DNA of 64,000 nt from Owenia fusiformis (lineage: Eukaryota; Annelida; Polychaeta; Sabellida; Oweniidae): the NCBI GenBank assembly GCA_903813345.2, contig CAIIXF020000012.1, forward strand, positions 31,213,001-31,277,000. Direction: 5' to 3'. The position numbers and the translations under genes are program-made. The notes under the pieces were generated by a model. The model worked only from the letters and a program-made list of their open reading frames with translations. It did not search any database and was not told the origin of the DNA. Of this stretch, positions 34,505 to 46,200 are shown piece by piece (the stretch's first letter is position 1; every line of letters starts with the position of its first letter).

Positions 34505-34800
34505 ATCTAACCAAGTAGGAAATTTCCTACATATATGCATGTCAGGGAGACTATGGTATGCATATTTCACCTCAGTGAATTTCCTACAAAAGACGTATGT
34601 GCAATGAGAATATGGTATGTACATTTCATCTCAGACAAGTTCCTACATATGTGCGTGTTAGGGAGACTATGGTATGTTCAATCCACCTAAGTCAATTTTC
34701 CTACATAATGTGCTCTTTAGGGACACTATGGTATGTACATTTCACCTAAGTACATCTTAGGGAGAATATTGTATGTACATTTCATCTCTGTAAATCCAGT
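34505..34800. repeat. tandem repeat, about 55-65-bp unit
   Basis: Diverged units contain 'ggtatgtacatttcacct', 'tttcctacatatg' and 'agggagactat'. It lies just downstream of the PPTC7 stop and could fall within the 3' UTR. Confidence 0.75.
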
Positions 34801-34909
34801 ACAGTACATATCTTGTGCGCCTAAGTTACATTTCCTAGAATCTTTTGCATTTCTTCATGAGAAATGGCACTGATAAATATACTAAATTTCCTAATATGGT
34901 CATCTGTTG

Positions 34910-37900
34910 TTAGGTGATTCCATCATTGTATCTATAGTCTACTGTTGCTAGGACAACTGTGATGTCATCAGGTTTACCCCCTGAAAAATAAAATTGTGAA
35001 TAAAGTGTTTAATTTTTTTTTCTACTTTGCAATACTATGCATTTACAATACCAGAATACATGGTTGATTTCCAAATGAAAACTATATTTTTACAAAGGCT
35101 TGATCTTCACTTTATCTTCTTCTCTACGTATATGTAAGGGACAATCCTATCTTTTCACTCATTATGTATAGGAAAGCCCTATCTTTGCCTCAATATGTAC
35201 AGAAAAATCCTCTCTTAAAGTCGACACATAATGATAATTATTGGTTTTATGGGGGTACATACCTTTAATACCTTCTATACCATGAGCCTCAGCATTCATA
35301 GAAAATGGCGACATATAATCTGGATCAAAGGAGAGGTCTCGAGCACATTCAGCTAACCTATTGGCTGTGTGTTGTATACTTTCCCGCCTACGATCCTAAG
35401 AGCAAGAAAATGTTTAATATGAATGAATAGGAATTTGACTCAACTTCCACCTATCAAGTTCTGTACTTCTACTTAATTTGGTGGCCGTTTTAATTTTGCA
35501 AATCCGCCAAATTGTTAATGTCCACCAAACAATGTAGCGGCCAAATTCAATATTTCATATTCCAATCATAAATATGTATCGAATATACATTTCAACATTG
35601 AATTCCGCCGAATCAAGTAGCTGCCAAACATTTAAGACAGCAAATTCTCCAAAATAAGTCGCGCCAAATTAGGTCGAAGTACAGTAAAACCTACTTTAAG
35701 CATGAAAACATGAGTCTACATAAGGTATTAGGATGAAAAATGTCACCAACTGCCATTTGTTACAAACTTCAACCACTGAACATCAACTGCTGAATGCCAA
35801 CTGCTGAACACCATCCACAAAAACGTGAGGAGAATATAAGAAATATGTCACCGCTTTTGGTGGTGACAAAAATAGTTGAACATCTTACAATAAATATAAA
35901 GAATTGAATAAGAATAAGCAAATTTCTAACTTCTGTTTCAACAAGGCAATTTTTCAGTGTACATACTTTTAGTTTACGTAAATGTTCTAGAATCATCTCA
36001 TCAGTCATGTTATCAAAGAGTCCATCTGTCCCCACTAGGATGATGTCACCTTGTTGCACGTTGAATGATGAGCTTTCAGCAGATTCAGGACTGAAAAATA
36101 TAGAAAACTTGTATTTGAATGGTGAGCTTTCAGCAGATTCAGGACTGAAAAATACAGAAAACTTGTATTTGAATAGTGAGCTTTCAGCAGATTCAGGACT
36201 GAAAAATACAGAATACTTGTATTTGAATGGTGAGCTTTCAGCAGATTTAGGACTGAAAAATACAAAAACTTGTATTTTAATGGTGACCTTGCAGCAGATT
36301 CAGGACTGAAAAATACAAAAACTTATATTTGAATGGTGAGCTTTCAGAAGATTCAGGACTGATAAATATAGAAAACTTGTACTTGAATGGTGAGCTTTCA
36401 GCAGATTCAGGACTGCAAAATACAAAAACTTGTATTTGAATGAAGAGCCTTCAGCAGATTCAAGGCTAAAAAATACAACTTTTGAAGTATGAAAAACCAG
36501 CAGATTCAGCACTGAAAAATACAAAGATCTTGTATCCGTTAAAATATGAAATATGCGAGGGTTCAAGACTGAAAATTATGAAAACTTGAACATCTGAATT
36601 TCTGCTACAAGATTGCATGATTTATTTCTGAAACTGAACTACAAAATTTCAAATAATGAACAAATCAAAACAACAGATGCTATCATTACATAACAGGATT
36701 CATGAGATACAGTAACACATGTTGAGTGGAACACCTCTGTAAGTGGAACACCTCAGTGAAGGGAACACTTCACAGTCAAACACTCTTCTGAGTTCCAAGA
36801 CCAACTGACTTAATCTTAAATGAACCTCTATAAGAACACCTCTAGAAGTGGGACACTTTTCAGAGTCTCAAGACCAACTGACTAATCTTAAATGAACCTC
36901 TATAAGTGGACACCTCCAAATGAACACTTTTTAGACATACCAAAGGTGTTCCATTAAGACAGGCTTACTGTATACGGTATACCATTATACAAAAAAGTAC
37001 TTCTTAGATATAAACATGTACATCATACTTCCTTCAAACCAGACAACTCTATCTGCTCAACCACTTTATGTAATTGGCTCATAAGGAGGTTGCCCTTGGG
37101 TTTAACATTAAAGGTTCTCTAATTGGTATCTGATTAATTCAAAATCTAATTAATGAATTATGATAAAAGGCAGCTGGTACTTTGATTGAAATGTCTGTAT
37201 TTATTTCTTATATTTAGAGTTTACATTTGCAATATCTATTTCAGACACAAACATTTTATTTCAATCATTAGCAAGCTAAGAAATGAAATATTCTGAAAAA
37301 ATATTCAAAAAGGGGCAGCAAGGCAAGACTAATTAACTATCTTTTACATCTACGATTCCTTCTTTTGAAAAGTTATTAATTTAATAAGAACTTTTTAATG
37401 AGGTTACATTCAAATTATTTCAAATTTTAACAAGGGCAACCTCATTTTGGACCAATCACAAGATGTAGGCTAAGCAGGTAATTTATTTGGTAAACAGAGT
37501 CAGATATATTATAAATGGAGTCAGTTCTTTAGCATTTAAACAACTTTTGGGCAATTCTACTTCCAGGTCATATGAAAGTTTGGTGAAAATCCCTTAAAGT
37601 TAGATTATCATAAACTGATACTAGATGGAGAATTAAATTGGCGATCTTGTATCAGATTGAAGAATAACTTTAATAAAAGCTACTGTTAATTGACTCCAAT
37701 ATCAAGAATTTTCAGGAACTGACCTATCACTTAATACCAAGCCTTGTTGACTGGGGGGTGCAGCTGCTAATTGGTACGGCGTATTGAAATAGTGTTGTTG
37801 CTCTTCTGATCTGTGGACAAACTCCCCATCACGGCATACAAGGAATCCAGAGTCTCCTAGATTTGACGTGTAAAGGGTTTCTTCCTCTTTGTGAAGGGCA

Positions 37901-40900
37901 ACAATACAAGCTGTGCAACTTCCTATAAGAACAAAATGACACAATGTAACCACCTGATTACCTATTGCAAGGGGTTACAAATGTGTAACGATTTGTTACG
38001 GATGCCAACAGCTGATTGATGATGTAAAAAGCCAGTCACAAACAAAAACAAACTTTAATATACAGTCTCCATGAAGCCGCTTTACAATAACAATATAAAA
38101 TCTATTTAAAGATACTTTACGGTCACTCTGTATCATTTGGTGTTAATGTTATGAAAACTCATAAAACAAAATATGAGAGTATGAATGGTGTGTGTGTTTG
38201 TGTGGGGGGGGGGGGGGGGGAAGGGTAACGCAATGGGTTTTAATGCCTAAATAAGTCAGGTTGGACTGATGTAGTAGTTTTAACCCAAGAAACTTCAAGT
38301 GGACTGAGTAGCATTTAATACAGTGAAAAGCTTGGAAGAGGTAAGAGGAAAATATTGTTAGATGTCTCAACTTTAGAAATTCGACATTTTTCGAAGGGGG
38401 GGGGGGGGGGGGGGGCAGTAATTCCTAAATCTAAAGCTCAACAGTTAATAGCATAGTTCCTTACAATGATAAATATACAAAAAGTACAACAAAGTCTAAA
38501 ATAAACACAAAAGTCTAAACATATATCCAATATTATAACTAAACCTGTTCATTGTAGTTGATCAAAAATAAAAGCACATGTTTCACTTATATCTAACACA
38601 AGGGAATGTTCTATTATAGATTTGGCAGCTACTTATCATGTTAACCATGGAATTATTAATAGAAACAGAATGAGGTTGTAAATTAGTTTTGCTGGCCTTT
38701 GACTAAAGTTGTATACTAACCTTTCTAAACTGATGTTTATGATTTATGTGTAAGACAGAAGTTAAATAAACATTTTGAATGGTTTTTAGTATACAAACTC
38801 AATCAAAAAAGAAAACATACTGTACTCCCATTAATATTTGATGCTATTATATTTCGCTTTTTTTGTGATTTTGAAATTTCGCTGATATTATATTTCACTA
38901 ATTTTTAGTTTTTTGAAATTTTGCCTCTATTAATTTTCAGGGTAGTTGACTCAAAATGTGTCTTGCTTCTTTTATTTAGGTTGGCGATTACTTTAAGTAC
39001 ATTTTTTAAGTTTAAGTGGGCTTGTCATGCAATACCACACTTTCATTTAATCTTGAGCAATTTTGTGAGAATGTTCACTTAATTATGATCTTCCAGAATC
39101 CGAATGTAAGAGTACAGTAACCTCCCAACGTTTCATCGCCCAATACTGGATGAAACTATCATCAACATTGAGTGAAAAAAATATATACTCCTTTTCATCA
39201 ATTACAAGCTTACCTATCATTGGCATCTTATTTTGAAGCACCTCGGCATAACCACTTGCCATAATTTCCTGTGGGTTGTTGGGAATGAACCTCCCTTCCT
39301 TCACAATACGTTCACATGTTAGCATAAAACTCTGAGGGAACACAGAAGGGTCTATCCCATAATTCCTCCATCCTCCTACTCCATCGGCAACACCTGGAAG
39401 GAAATTCACAATTGATTCTACTTGTTTAACCCTTTCCTGATGTGAATTAAAGAAGAAAATGTTGGTCCTGGTGATTGTGACGGATAAGTAAGAGCGGTTT
39501 TTAAAGGAAAACTGCAAATTACCTACGCCCCGGGACCTTAATACCTTGAATTTTATCACTGAAATACATTTTTTAGTAAGAATTTGCAGAATTCCACCCA
39601 AAAAATGAAAATATGTAGCTCTAATGGCCTCGTTTCATTGGTTAAACATGTGGAGAGTAAGGCAGCCTCCTCTTATAAATTAATTAGGCCTAATTATAGA
39701 GTATGAGTCAGGAAGGGGGTGACTTAATAAACTTAATCATAATGACATATTCAATTCAATTCAATTTATTATTCAATTCTAGTTTTCATACAATATTAAT
39801 TTACAAGTGATATGAAAAGGACACCCCGACAATGTAAAAGCCATTCTAGATTCCCAATTTCTTATTTTTGCCGTTCTACTGACGAAATGAAGCAGTGAAA
39901 TGGACTCTAGGTGAATTGAGATTTCGATAAAATTTATCCTACAGTGCTGATATATAATAATAAAGGGTGCGTTTTCAAACTAAACAGAGTGCTCCTACCA
40001 AAATGAATTTGCCTACATACCCCTGGAACTCTTGCTGCCATCGAACTCAAATGTCAGTGTCGACAGTCGAACTCTGCTGTCGAAAATATTGTCGACAATC
40101 GAACTTTCCAGGGAGAAAAAATCATCGGGAAGTAATTGCCTAATATTGTTACTAAATGCCAAGTTAATAGAATATTATAGACGAAAATGGGACAAATACC
40201 TGCAATGTTTCGACCGGGATTTATTTCGACTGCTCGGGCGAAATCTCGTACAACGTCTCGCAAGAGAGAAGAGAAGTCATGAAGGGAACTTCCGGGTGAA
40301 TTTATTTTTTGAAAATGAAATGAATGTGAACAATATTTCCGCAGAATACGCGCACATAACACGTTGAAATGTGTATTGAAATGTATTGGGGCCATTTGGA
40401 TATTTTCAAGTAAGTATTGATATCGTTTGCTGTCGACATGACGGGAATTTTTGTCGACTTCGTTGTCGAACTTGCATTTTGACTGACAAGTCGACGTTCC
40501 GACTAATGATGGCAGCCCTATTAAAGAATGCACAAATAGAACAAAAGTTTTGCTATCATAGATAAAAAGTTGTCTTGAAATTTCGAAGTGATTTTACCTG
40601 TTAATTCTGTCCATGGTCCGCCATTTTTGCGAAAGTAACACTGAACCGCAAACTCCATGAAACAAAACGAAATCACTAGAAAAAAAACATGGCACACATT
40701 GTGCGCATGTGCAGCAAAGTTTAGACCAATCAGATTATTTGATTATTTTGCGCACATGAATTATTTGCTTCTGAGCACTTACAAGCTTACCACAATAAAC
40801 AAACCTGGCAGAGACTACCCTTAGCCTACTTCATTTTGGCGAAATTTCAGCTCAAACTCGTGACAAATGCATTATGCATACGCTGGTGTGAAACCTTGGA

Positions 40901-41460
40901 AACACTCATTTTGGTAAATATGATTTATGGGGTATACTTTTCTGCAGTTTGTGGGAGTTTGGGACATTAAATGTCAAAATTCAAGAAAATATGCCAATTA
41001 AACGACTGATCAATTATATATACCAGCACTGTAAAGACTTAAGATTGTACGAATTTGCCAAGCATGACCATGAAGAAATATATCAGGATTGCATCGCGGC
41101 TCATACAAGTGCACGGCCCCAGAACCGCATGACAATAAGAAAGAGAAATGGAGAATATTAGGTATATACATAACAAAAACTCAGGTTCAGCTGAGGTGAC
41201 GAAGACTCACCCAAAACATCTGAAGATTTATGTGAAGCTATGAAACAAGCATCATCTCCATATATCCATCTTCTCTGGACCTGACTCGGCGTGATCGACT
41301 TTGCAAAGCCAGCGGTCGCAGACACAAGTTGAAGGTTCCTCAAAGGTTGTGGTTGTGTGGAACAAAATTTGGAATTTTGTTTTTGATGAGTGAGTTCGTT
41401 ACTGAATCCATTCCAAACGGCTCGTGCTACTAACCGCCCGTATAGAACTACGGATTGCAT
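34910..41460 (-). CDS. pptc7: PPTC7-like mitochondrial PP2C-type protein phosphatase
   Basis: Six minus-strand exons, all phases consistent: 41211-41460, 39214-39393, 37724-37922, 35967-36090, 35263-35395 and 34910-34980 (stop TAA at 34910-34912). They encode about 318 residues, close to the roughly 300 of animal PPTC7. PP2C metal-binding motifs appear in order: [44 protein letters not shown] and [17 protein letters not shown]2C enzymes are Mn/Mg-dependent Ser/Thr phosphatases; PPTC7 is known as a mitochondrial matrix phosphatase, and in yeast the counterpart acts on coenzyme Q biosynthesis. The N-terminus ([16 protein letters not shown]) is basic and hydrophobic, as expected for a mitochondrial presequence. 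Exon 4 is preceded by a tandem array derived from its own acceptor. Confidence 0.95.
35765..35880. repeat. GTCACC-hairpin repeat, copy 2
   Basis: 'Ccaactgctgaacacc' motifs are followed by 'atatgtcaccgcttttggt' and 'ggtgacaaaaa', in the PPTC7 intron before exon 35263-35395. Same family as 18600-18680. Confidence 0.5.
36058..36530 (-). repeat. tandem duplications of PPTC7 exon 4's 5' edge and acceptor
   Basis: About seven to eight units of roughly 57 bp. Each contains 'gagctttcagcagattcagg' then 'actgaaaaata' and 'acttgtatttgaa'. On the minus strand each unit holds a TTTTTCAG acceptor followed by a copy of the first 20-25 bases of exon 35967-36090. The real exon start is the lowest-coordinate unit, and copies decay with distance. 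Confidence 0.88.
36700..36980. repeat. AGTGGAACACCTC dispersed repeat, copy 1
   Basis: Repeated 'aagtggaacacctc', 'agaccaactgactaatctta' and 'gaacctctataag', ending near 'cttactgtata'. Related copies are at 56560-56770 and 59690-59850. It lies in a PPTC7 intron. Confidence 0.65.
38204..38220 (+). repeat. poly-G tract, 17 G
   Basis: An uninterrupted G run after a GT-rich stretch, in the PPTC7 intron between exons 37724-37922 and 39214-39393. A second run of 20 G lies at 38396-38415. Confidence 0.85.
40034..40516. mobile_element. MITE-like element with GCTGCCATC ends
   Basis: GCTGCCATC at 40034 is inverted as GATGGCAGC at 40516, with further CGTCGAC / GTCGAC-type inverted matches inside both ends. 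It lies in PPTC7 intron 1. The open frames here on both strands are best explained by this element. Confidence 0.5.
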
Positions 41461-42135
41461 TGCATATCAAGATTTATTTGATCATAATTTGATACCTATG
41501 ATTCGTTAATATTATGTCGAAAATCACTAAAATCTACGATGTTTGTAATTTTATGAAAATTAAATCGCCATTTTGTCCTGAGTGACCTTGTGGAAAAGGT
41601 CAAATTTCGACCAATCAGAATACAGGATTTAAATTCCGCCTCAAAATACAGAAATTGTATCCGTGCGGTAAAATTATTTTTTCAGGCACACACGGTCATT
41701 CTAAACAAAAAGTCAAAACCTAAGACTATTCTCGGTTAAGGATTTTCCAGGGAGTTGAGTCTTTTCTAGTAGATCTTCTCAAGTCATCTTGACCTTTCCA
41801 GAATTTGTCAACATTGCTGGGTATATTTGCATTGTTTGAGTAAGAATTCACCATTAGACGGCTTAGCCTATTGTTTGTCTACAGTGAAACCTTTATACTC
41901 CGAACACCTTCTCTTGGTAATCACCTCTCTACATAAACACGTTTTGTCAATGCGGTAGGCTGACAGTCGTTCCAGGGTATCTCAACATGAAGGGAATTTC
42001 TAGGGCCGGGTACATGGGCCAACCAGAAAGCCGTTTCCTTTTATTCCATTTTAATATCAAGCGTCGAGGCTTAATTAATAGGTAAGTTCAGAACCGCCTT
42101 TAAAGTTATTTATTCTTCAGAAGTTAGTAACTACT

Positions 42136-42520
42136 GCAGGCCTGTCAACTTGGGAACACCTAACATGAGTGACTTGGAAATGTTGAACACCTCCCCTCAA
42201 AATGTGGACACCTTGGTCCAAATCTGAACACCTTGATCCAAAGGAGGTACGAAAAATTTCGAACGGAATGCGTGACATATCCGTAATTCGCGTGAAAAGT
42301 CCGAACGAAATGCGTACGTTTTTTCCCGTCGTTCGTATTTTTGCTGTGTAGACGATCTTTTTTAGAAAATTTTCTACAGAAAGATTTTTGCTTGACAATT
42401 ACCAGGTAAATTGCGTATTTGCGTGACTTTTTCTGTCACGCAAAAATAACTGGCGTGACTTCAAATTCTTCAGCAAATGCGTGACAAATACGCAAATTGC
42501 GGGACAGTTGACAGGCCTGC
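42136..42520. mobile_element. MITE with GCAGGCCTGTCAACT ends
   Basis: GCAGGCCTGTCAACT at the left is inverted as AGTTGACAGGCCTGC at the right, flanked by TACT on both sides (possible 4-bp target duplication). It is 385 bp. A related decayed piece occurs near 44705-44830. Confidence 0.75.
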
Positions 42521-42814
42521 TACTGAAGTTAGATGTCAGGACAGGATGTCAGCAGACAAAATTTTATTGTGACTTGCGTTATTCATGGTACTGAGAGTAC
42601 ATTAAGCAAAAAGAACAAAGGATGGTGGGTATTTCCAAGGAGTGAAGATAAAATCAACATTGTTTACAAATTAATATATTTATTTATATACAATATATGC
42701 ATACAAGATGAATACAAAAATATGCAAAATAAAATGGAAACGTCAATAACGAGATTATATAACTTACATCATGAAACAACATAAACTTTTTGAGTAGTCA
42801 ATTATGATAATTAT

Positions 42815-42970
42815 AGGATATCCTATGATTTTGAGGAATATCATTTTTATCTACGAGGTGATGTTGATATCTGCACGAGAGAGCAAAGCGAACGAGTGCA
42901 TATATCAATATCACCGAGCAGATTTAAATGATATTCTGCAAAGAATCATAGGATGTTCTTATTATCCTAC
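42815..42970. mobile_element. palindromic MITE family D, copy 1
   Basis: 'Ggatatcctatgatt' at the left is mirrored by 'aatcataggatgttctt' at the right. The centre has 'gatatctgcacgaga' and 'cgaacgagtgcatatatc'. Same family as 63068-63222. Confidence 0.7.
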
Positions 42971-43057
42971 ACTTACAAGGATTGTACTAAATGTTTAATA
43001 TCATTGCAAATTGAATTTCATGCCAAATAGAGTCAATTTGGCGGGAAATCAACAAGC

Positions 43058-43155
43058 GGAGTATATCGTCACAATATCCTCCGCATATTGGGTTTTCTGG
43101 AGTATATCGTCACGATATCCTCCACCCGGAGTATATCGTAACGATATCCTCCGGT
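43058..43155. repeat. three palindromic GGAGTATATCGT units
   Basis: Three copies of a near-palindromic unit, GGAGTATATCGTCACGATAT followed by CCTCC, in tandem. It lies just downstream of the CRAL-TRIO stop. Confidence 0.75.
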
Positions 43156-43181
43156 TATTCATTTTGCCAATAAATATCAAA

Positions 43182-43187
43182 TTTATT
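43182..43187 (-). promoter_or_regulatory. possible polyadenylation signal AATAAA for the CRAL-TRIO gene
   Basis: AATAAA on the minus strand about 90 bases beyond the TGA at 43276-43278. The position is reasonable for a short 3' UTR. Confidence 0.4.
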
Positions 43188-43275
43188 TTTTAATGTTATT
43201 AAACATTTAGTACACTAAGTGTAGGATAATATATTGATATCAAGTATCCATAGCAATCAAAAATGCAATCCCTTA

Positions 43276-46200
43276 TCAGTCTATGTTTAATTTTCTGAAA
43301 GAGGCTTGTGGTCCAACGTCACCAGGTTTCTTCGTTTCATCATAGGTCATACCCGATGACGTAATGTTCCAAATCTTATCTCGCACAGCCTTGCTGTTTA
43401 ACGCTTTTTTATAGCTTGCTGAAAGAAAAGTAATAGGTGATTTACCACTATATTCTCCAAGATATCAATGGATTCCGACCGATTAATATCCGAGGAAGAA
43501 AGATGTTGCATGATTAACTACAAATTCACGTGTTTTTTCCTGACAGACTGGTCAGGAAAAAATATTTGAAAAATCTCTGAATCTTTGAAAAACTGTAAAT
43601 TTTAGATCTTATATTCCCGAAATTTTATAAACTTACCGATCGCGGGTATTTTATTACATTAATTTATGCGCAAATAATAAATAATGAATTAAATTTTATT
43701 ATCATTTGTTTTTATCATTGAAATTTAAGCAGCTTTCAGAGCAAAAATTTTATTTCATAATTAATTTTTGTATTAATATGTTTTATCATATATAATGCAA
43801 GGCCTCTGTATACATAATAAAATGCTTCATATTATGAGCAACCCTGACGACAGGATCTTTACGCGCATATATTTTCAGAAAACATCCATTTTATAGCATA
43901 CAGTATCTCAATCCATTTGATAAACTGTTCGAAAAAATAAAATTACTAGTATCACAGATTTTCAAAATAAATGAATAAAAAGCGCCCTCTTTTTCAAAAT
44001 TTTTGATAGTTGGATTTGGTTCGCTTCAAAACATCCTGGGAAAAGTTCTGGACTAAAAAACACAATAGGATGACATTCTGCAATATAGAAATTAAAATAT
44101 AAAAAAATATAAAAATATAAAAAATATTTAGTATTTCTATTTTCTAACCTTGAATCGCTGATAGTGATCCTTGACAAGGTCCAGTATACTCATCAGGGAG
44201 ATATTCCCGGGGCAGCAATCTCATTGGGATATGTTTATATACGTCTTCCATGTTATTCCCATATAGGAACATCTGAAGAAATAATCATGATACTGTAATA
44301 ACATCATGTTGAGAATCCAAATCGCAATCTTGTTAAAATGCAGCAATTTAGGACTGCATCCGTTTCTTTATTGTATTGTCCTGGTTCCTTCTGTGTAAAT
44401 AGAGTCAACTAAAGGTTCTAACAAAAGCAAGCCCAAATGTCCTGTTCAGGAACCCCTATTCTTACTATTGGAAATGGATTCTACCAATACGCACATAATT
44501 CACACAATGTAGATAAGTCAAAGACACCCATGGCAAAATCCTCATTTTCTCAGAAGAACTCAAATTGATCCCAAGTCTCTACAGGTACATTCATGTGGAA
44601 GAGTATTGGTATAATCTATTTACAATAAGTAAGAATACGGATTCTTAATCAGGACATTGAAACTAACTTAAACATTTGGGTTAGTTCTAAAACTAATGGG
44701 ATGCTGCCCTGTCAATCCTCACACATTAGGCATGATTGTCACACATTTGCTGGAAAAATTGAAGTCACGCATCAATTTTGCGTGTATGATAAAATGTCAC
44801 GCAAATCACGCAATGGTGATATTTCATGAAAGACGATCTATGAAAACCTTTTGGACAACTACCGTTTAAATTCGATATATTAATTAGTAAATGTAATCAA
44901 GAGGGGGAGAAACCCCAGGGTTCAAAGATGACATACGCTTATTTGTAAATCTGTATTGAGATGACATCGTCGCTGATTGGTTTAGCGAGCCGATCGTTGA
45001 TTGGTTTAATTTAAAACTAGGTCAATTTGAAATTTTTGAAAACCAAGATGGAGGGTAAGAACTTCCGGGAAAGGAGGTGCGCAAAGGAGGAAATCGTATG
45101 TCATCAATTGAATCATGGGGTTTTCCCTCCTCTTAATGTATTCTATGGTTTACCCTGTCCTGAATCTTCTGGGGTAAAAACGGTTTTAATGCACTGATTA
45201 TTGTCTGGGCCACTACTGCAGCGTTGTAAAAGTGCCAACCTTTCATCCTGATCGGATACTTGTTCTAAAACACGACGTGCACACAATGTTATTTTCGATA
45301 TTTCCATTTTCACCAAAATGTAATGTTCGCAATGCATAAATCTATTTGGGGGGGGGGGGCTCAGGTTAGAAGGTTTATTATGCATAATTCAGGAGCACAG
45401 TTATCAATAATTCTATTTTCTAATTTTTGTTGTAGATATAGTCAGCTCATTCTGCGATTTGCCTTTTGGATTTATCCAAAATTTTGCTTTGCTTCTACAC
45501 AATATTTATCAGCTATTGTAAGAAGCTTGTATCACCTACACCTATTTTTTCAGACTGTGTTACATTTTTTCTCTTATATATTAATCAGAGTAACCAAGCT
45601 TACACACTTGTAACTACATCGATGTGATCATGTTAAAAATGAAAAGTATACAGGGTGTCTCAAATGTGACAAGATGATCTGATTATACGCACCATAAAAA
45701 AAGAAAGTACTTTTACAAGATTATCCAATCCAATATAAGTCATCACTTTCGGTGTTACATTTGTCTGATCGTCTATCACAACTATGCCATTAACCTAAAA
45801 TAAAGTCATATATAAATATATTATGATAATCATATCATTGATAATGTATAAATATGATATACAGTAAAACCAGTCATGATGAACATCGCTCTCTCTAATG
45901 AACACCTGTCTTAGTGAACGCATCACTCTAATGAACACGAATCTTAATGAACGCCTCACTCTAATGAACACCAGTCTTAGTTAACGCCTCGCTCTAATGA
46001 ACACCTGTCGTAGTGAACACCAGTATCTAACGAACACCTTCGCACAAAATATGACCTTCTGTGAAAGTATTTCTATAATTGAAATACTCAGTTCTGAAAT
46101 ATTGAGAACAAAATTATTAAAACAAGTGCACGGAAACTGTTTAGGTTATGCCTAGGTCACATAGCCGCCGGGCGCCGGCCGATGAGTAGTCATCGGCCGA

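Larger units (their letters stand above)
31946..34909. other. intergenic region downstream of PPTC7
   Basis: No supported gene. It holds the duplicated carbonic anhydrase 3' flank (to about 32190), a GC-rich palindromic MITE (33601-33750), short pieces of the 'gtaaaacctgtatact' / 'acaccatgtcc' repeat near 32999 and 33170, and a tandem array at 34505-34800. Confidence 0.5.
41461..43275. other. intergenic region between PPTC7 start and CRAL-TRIO stop
   Basis: About 1.8 kb holding the PPTC7 promoter side, a MITE (42136-42520), a palindromic element (about 42815-42970) and a triple palindromic repeat (43058-43155). A minus-strand AATAAA lies at 43182-43187. No additional gene is supported. Confidence 0.5.

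Noticed and set aside
36007-36566. ORFs with repeated [14 protein letters not shown] or [14 protein letters not shown]
   Set aside because: They are translations of the tandem acceptor array before PPTC7 exon 4, not a separate repeat protein.
40032-40533. Long ORFs on both strands in PPTC7 intron 1
   Set aside because: They fall within a MITE-like element with GCTGCCATC ends and show no recognisable domain.
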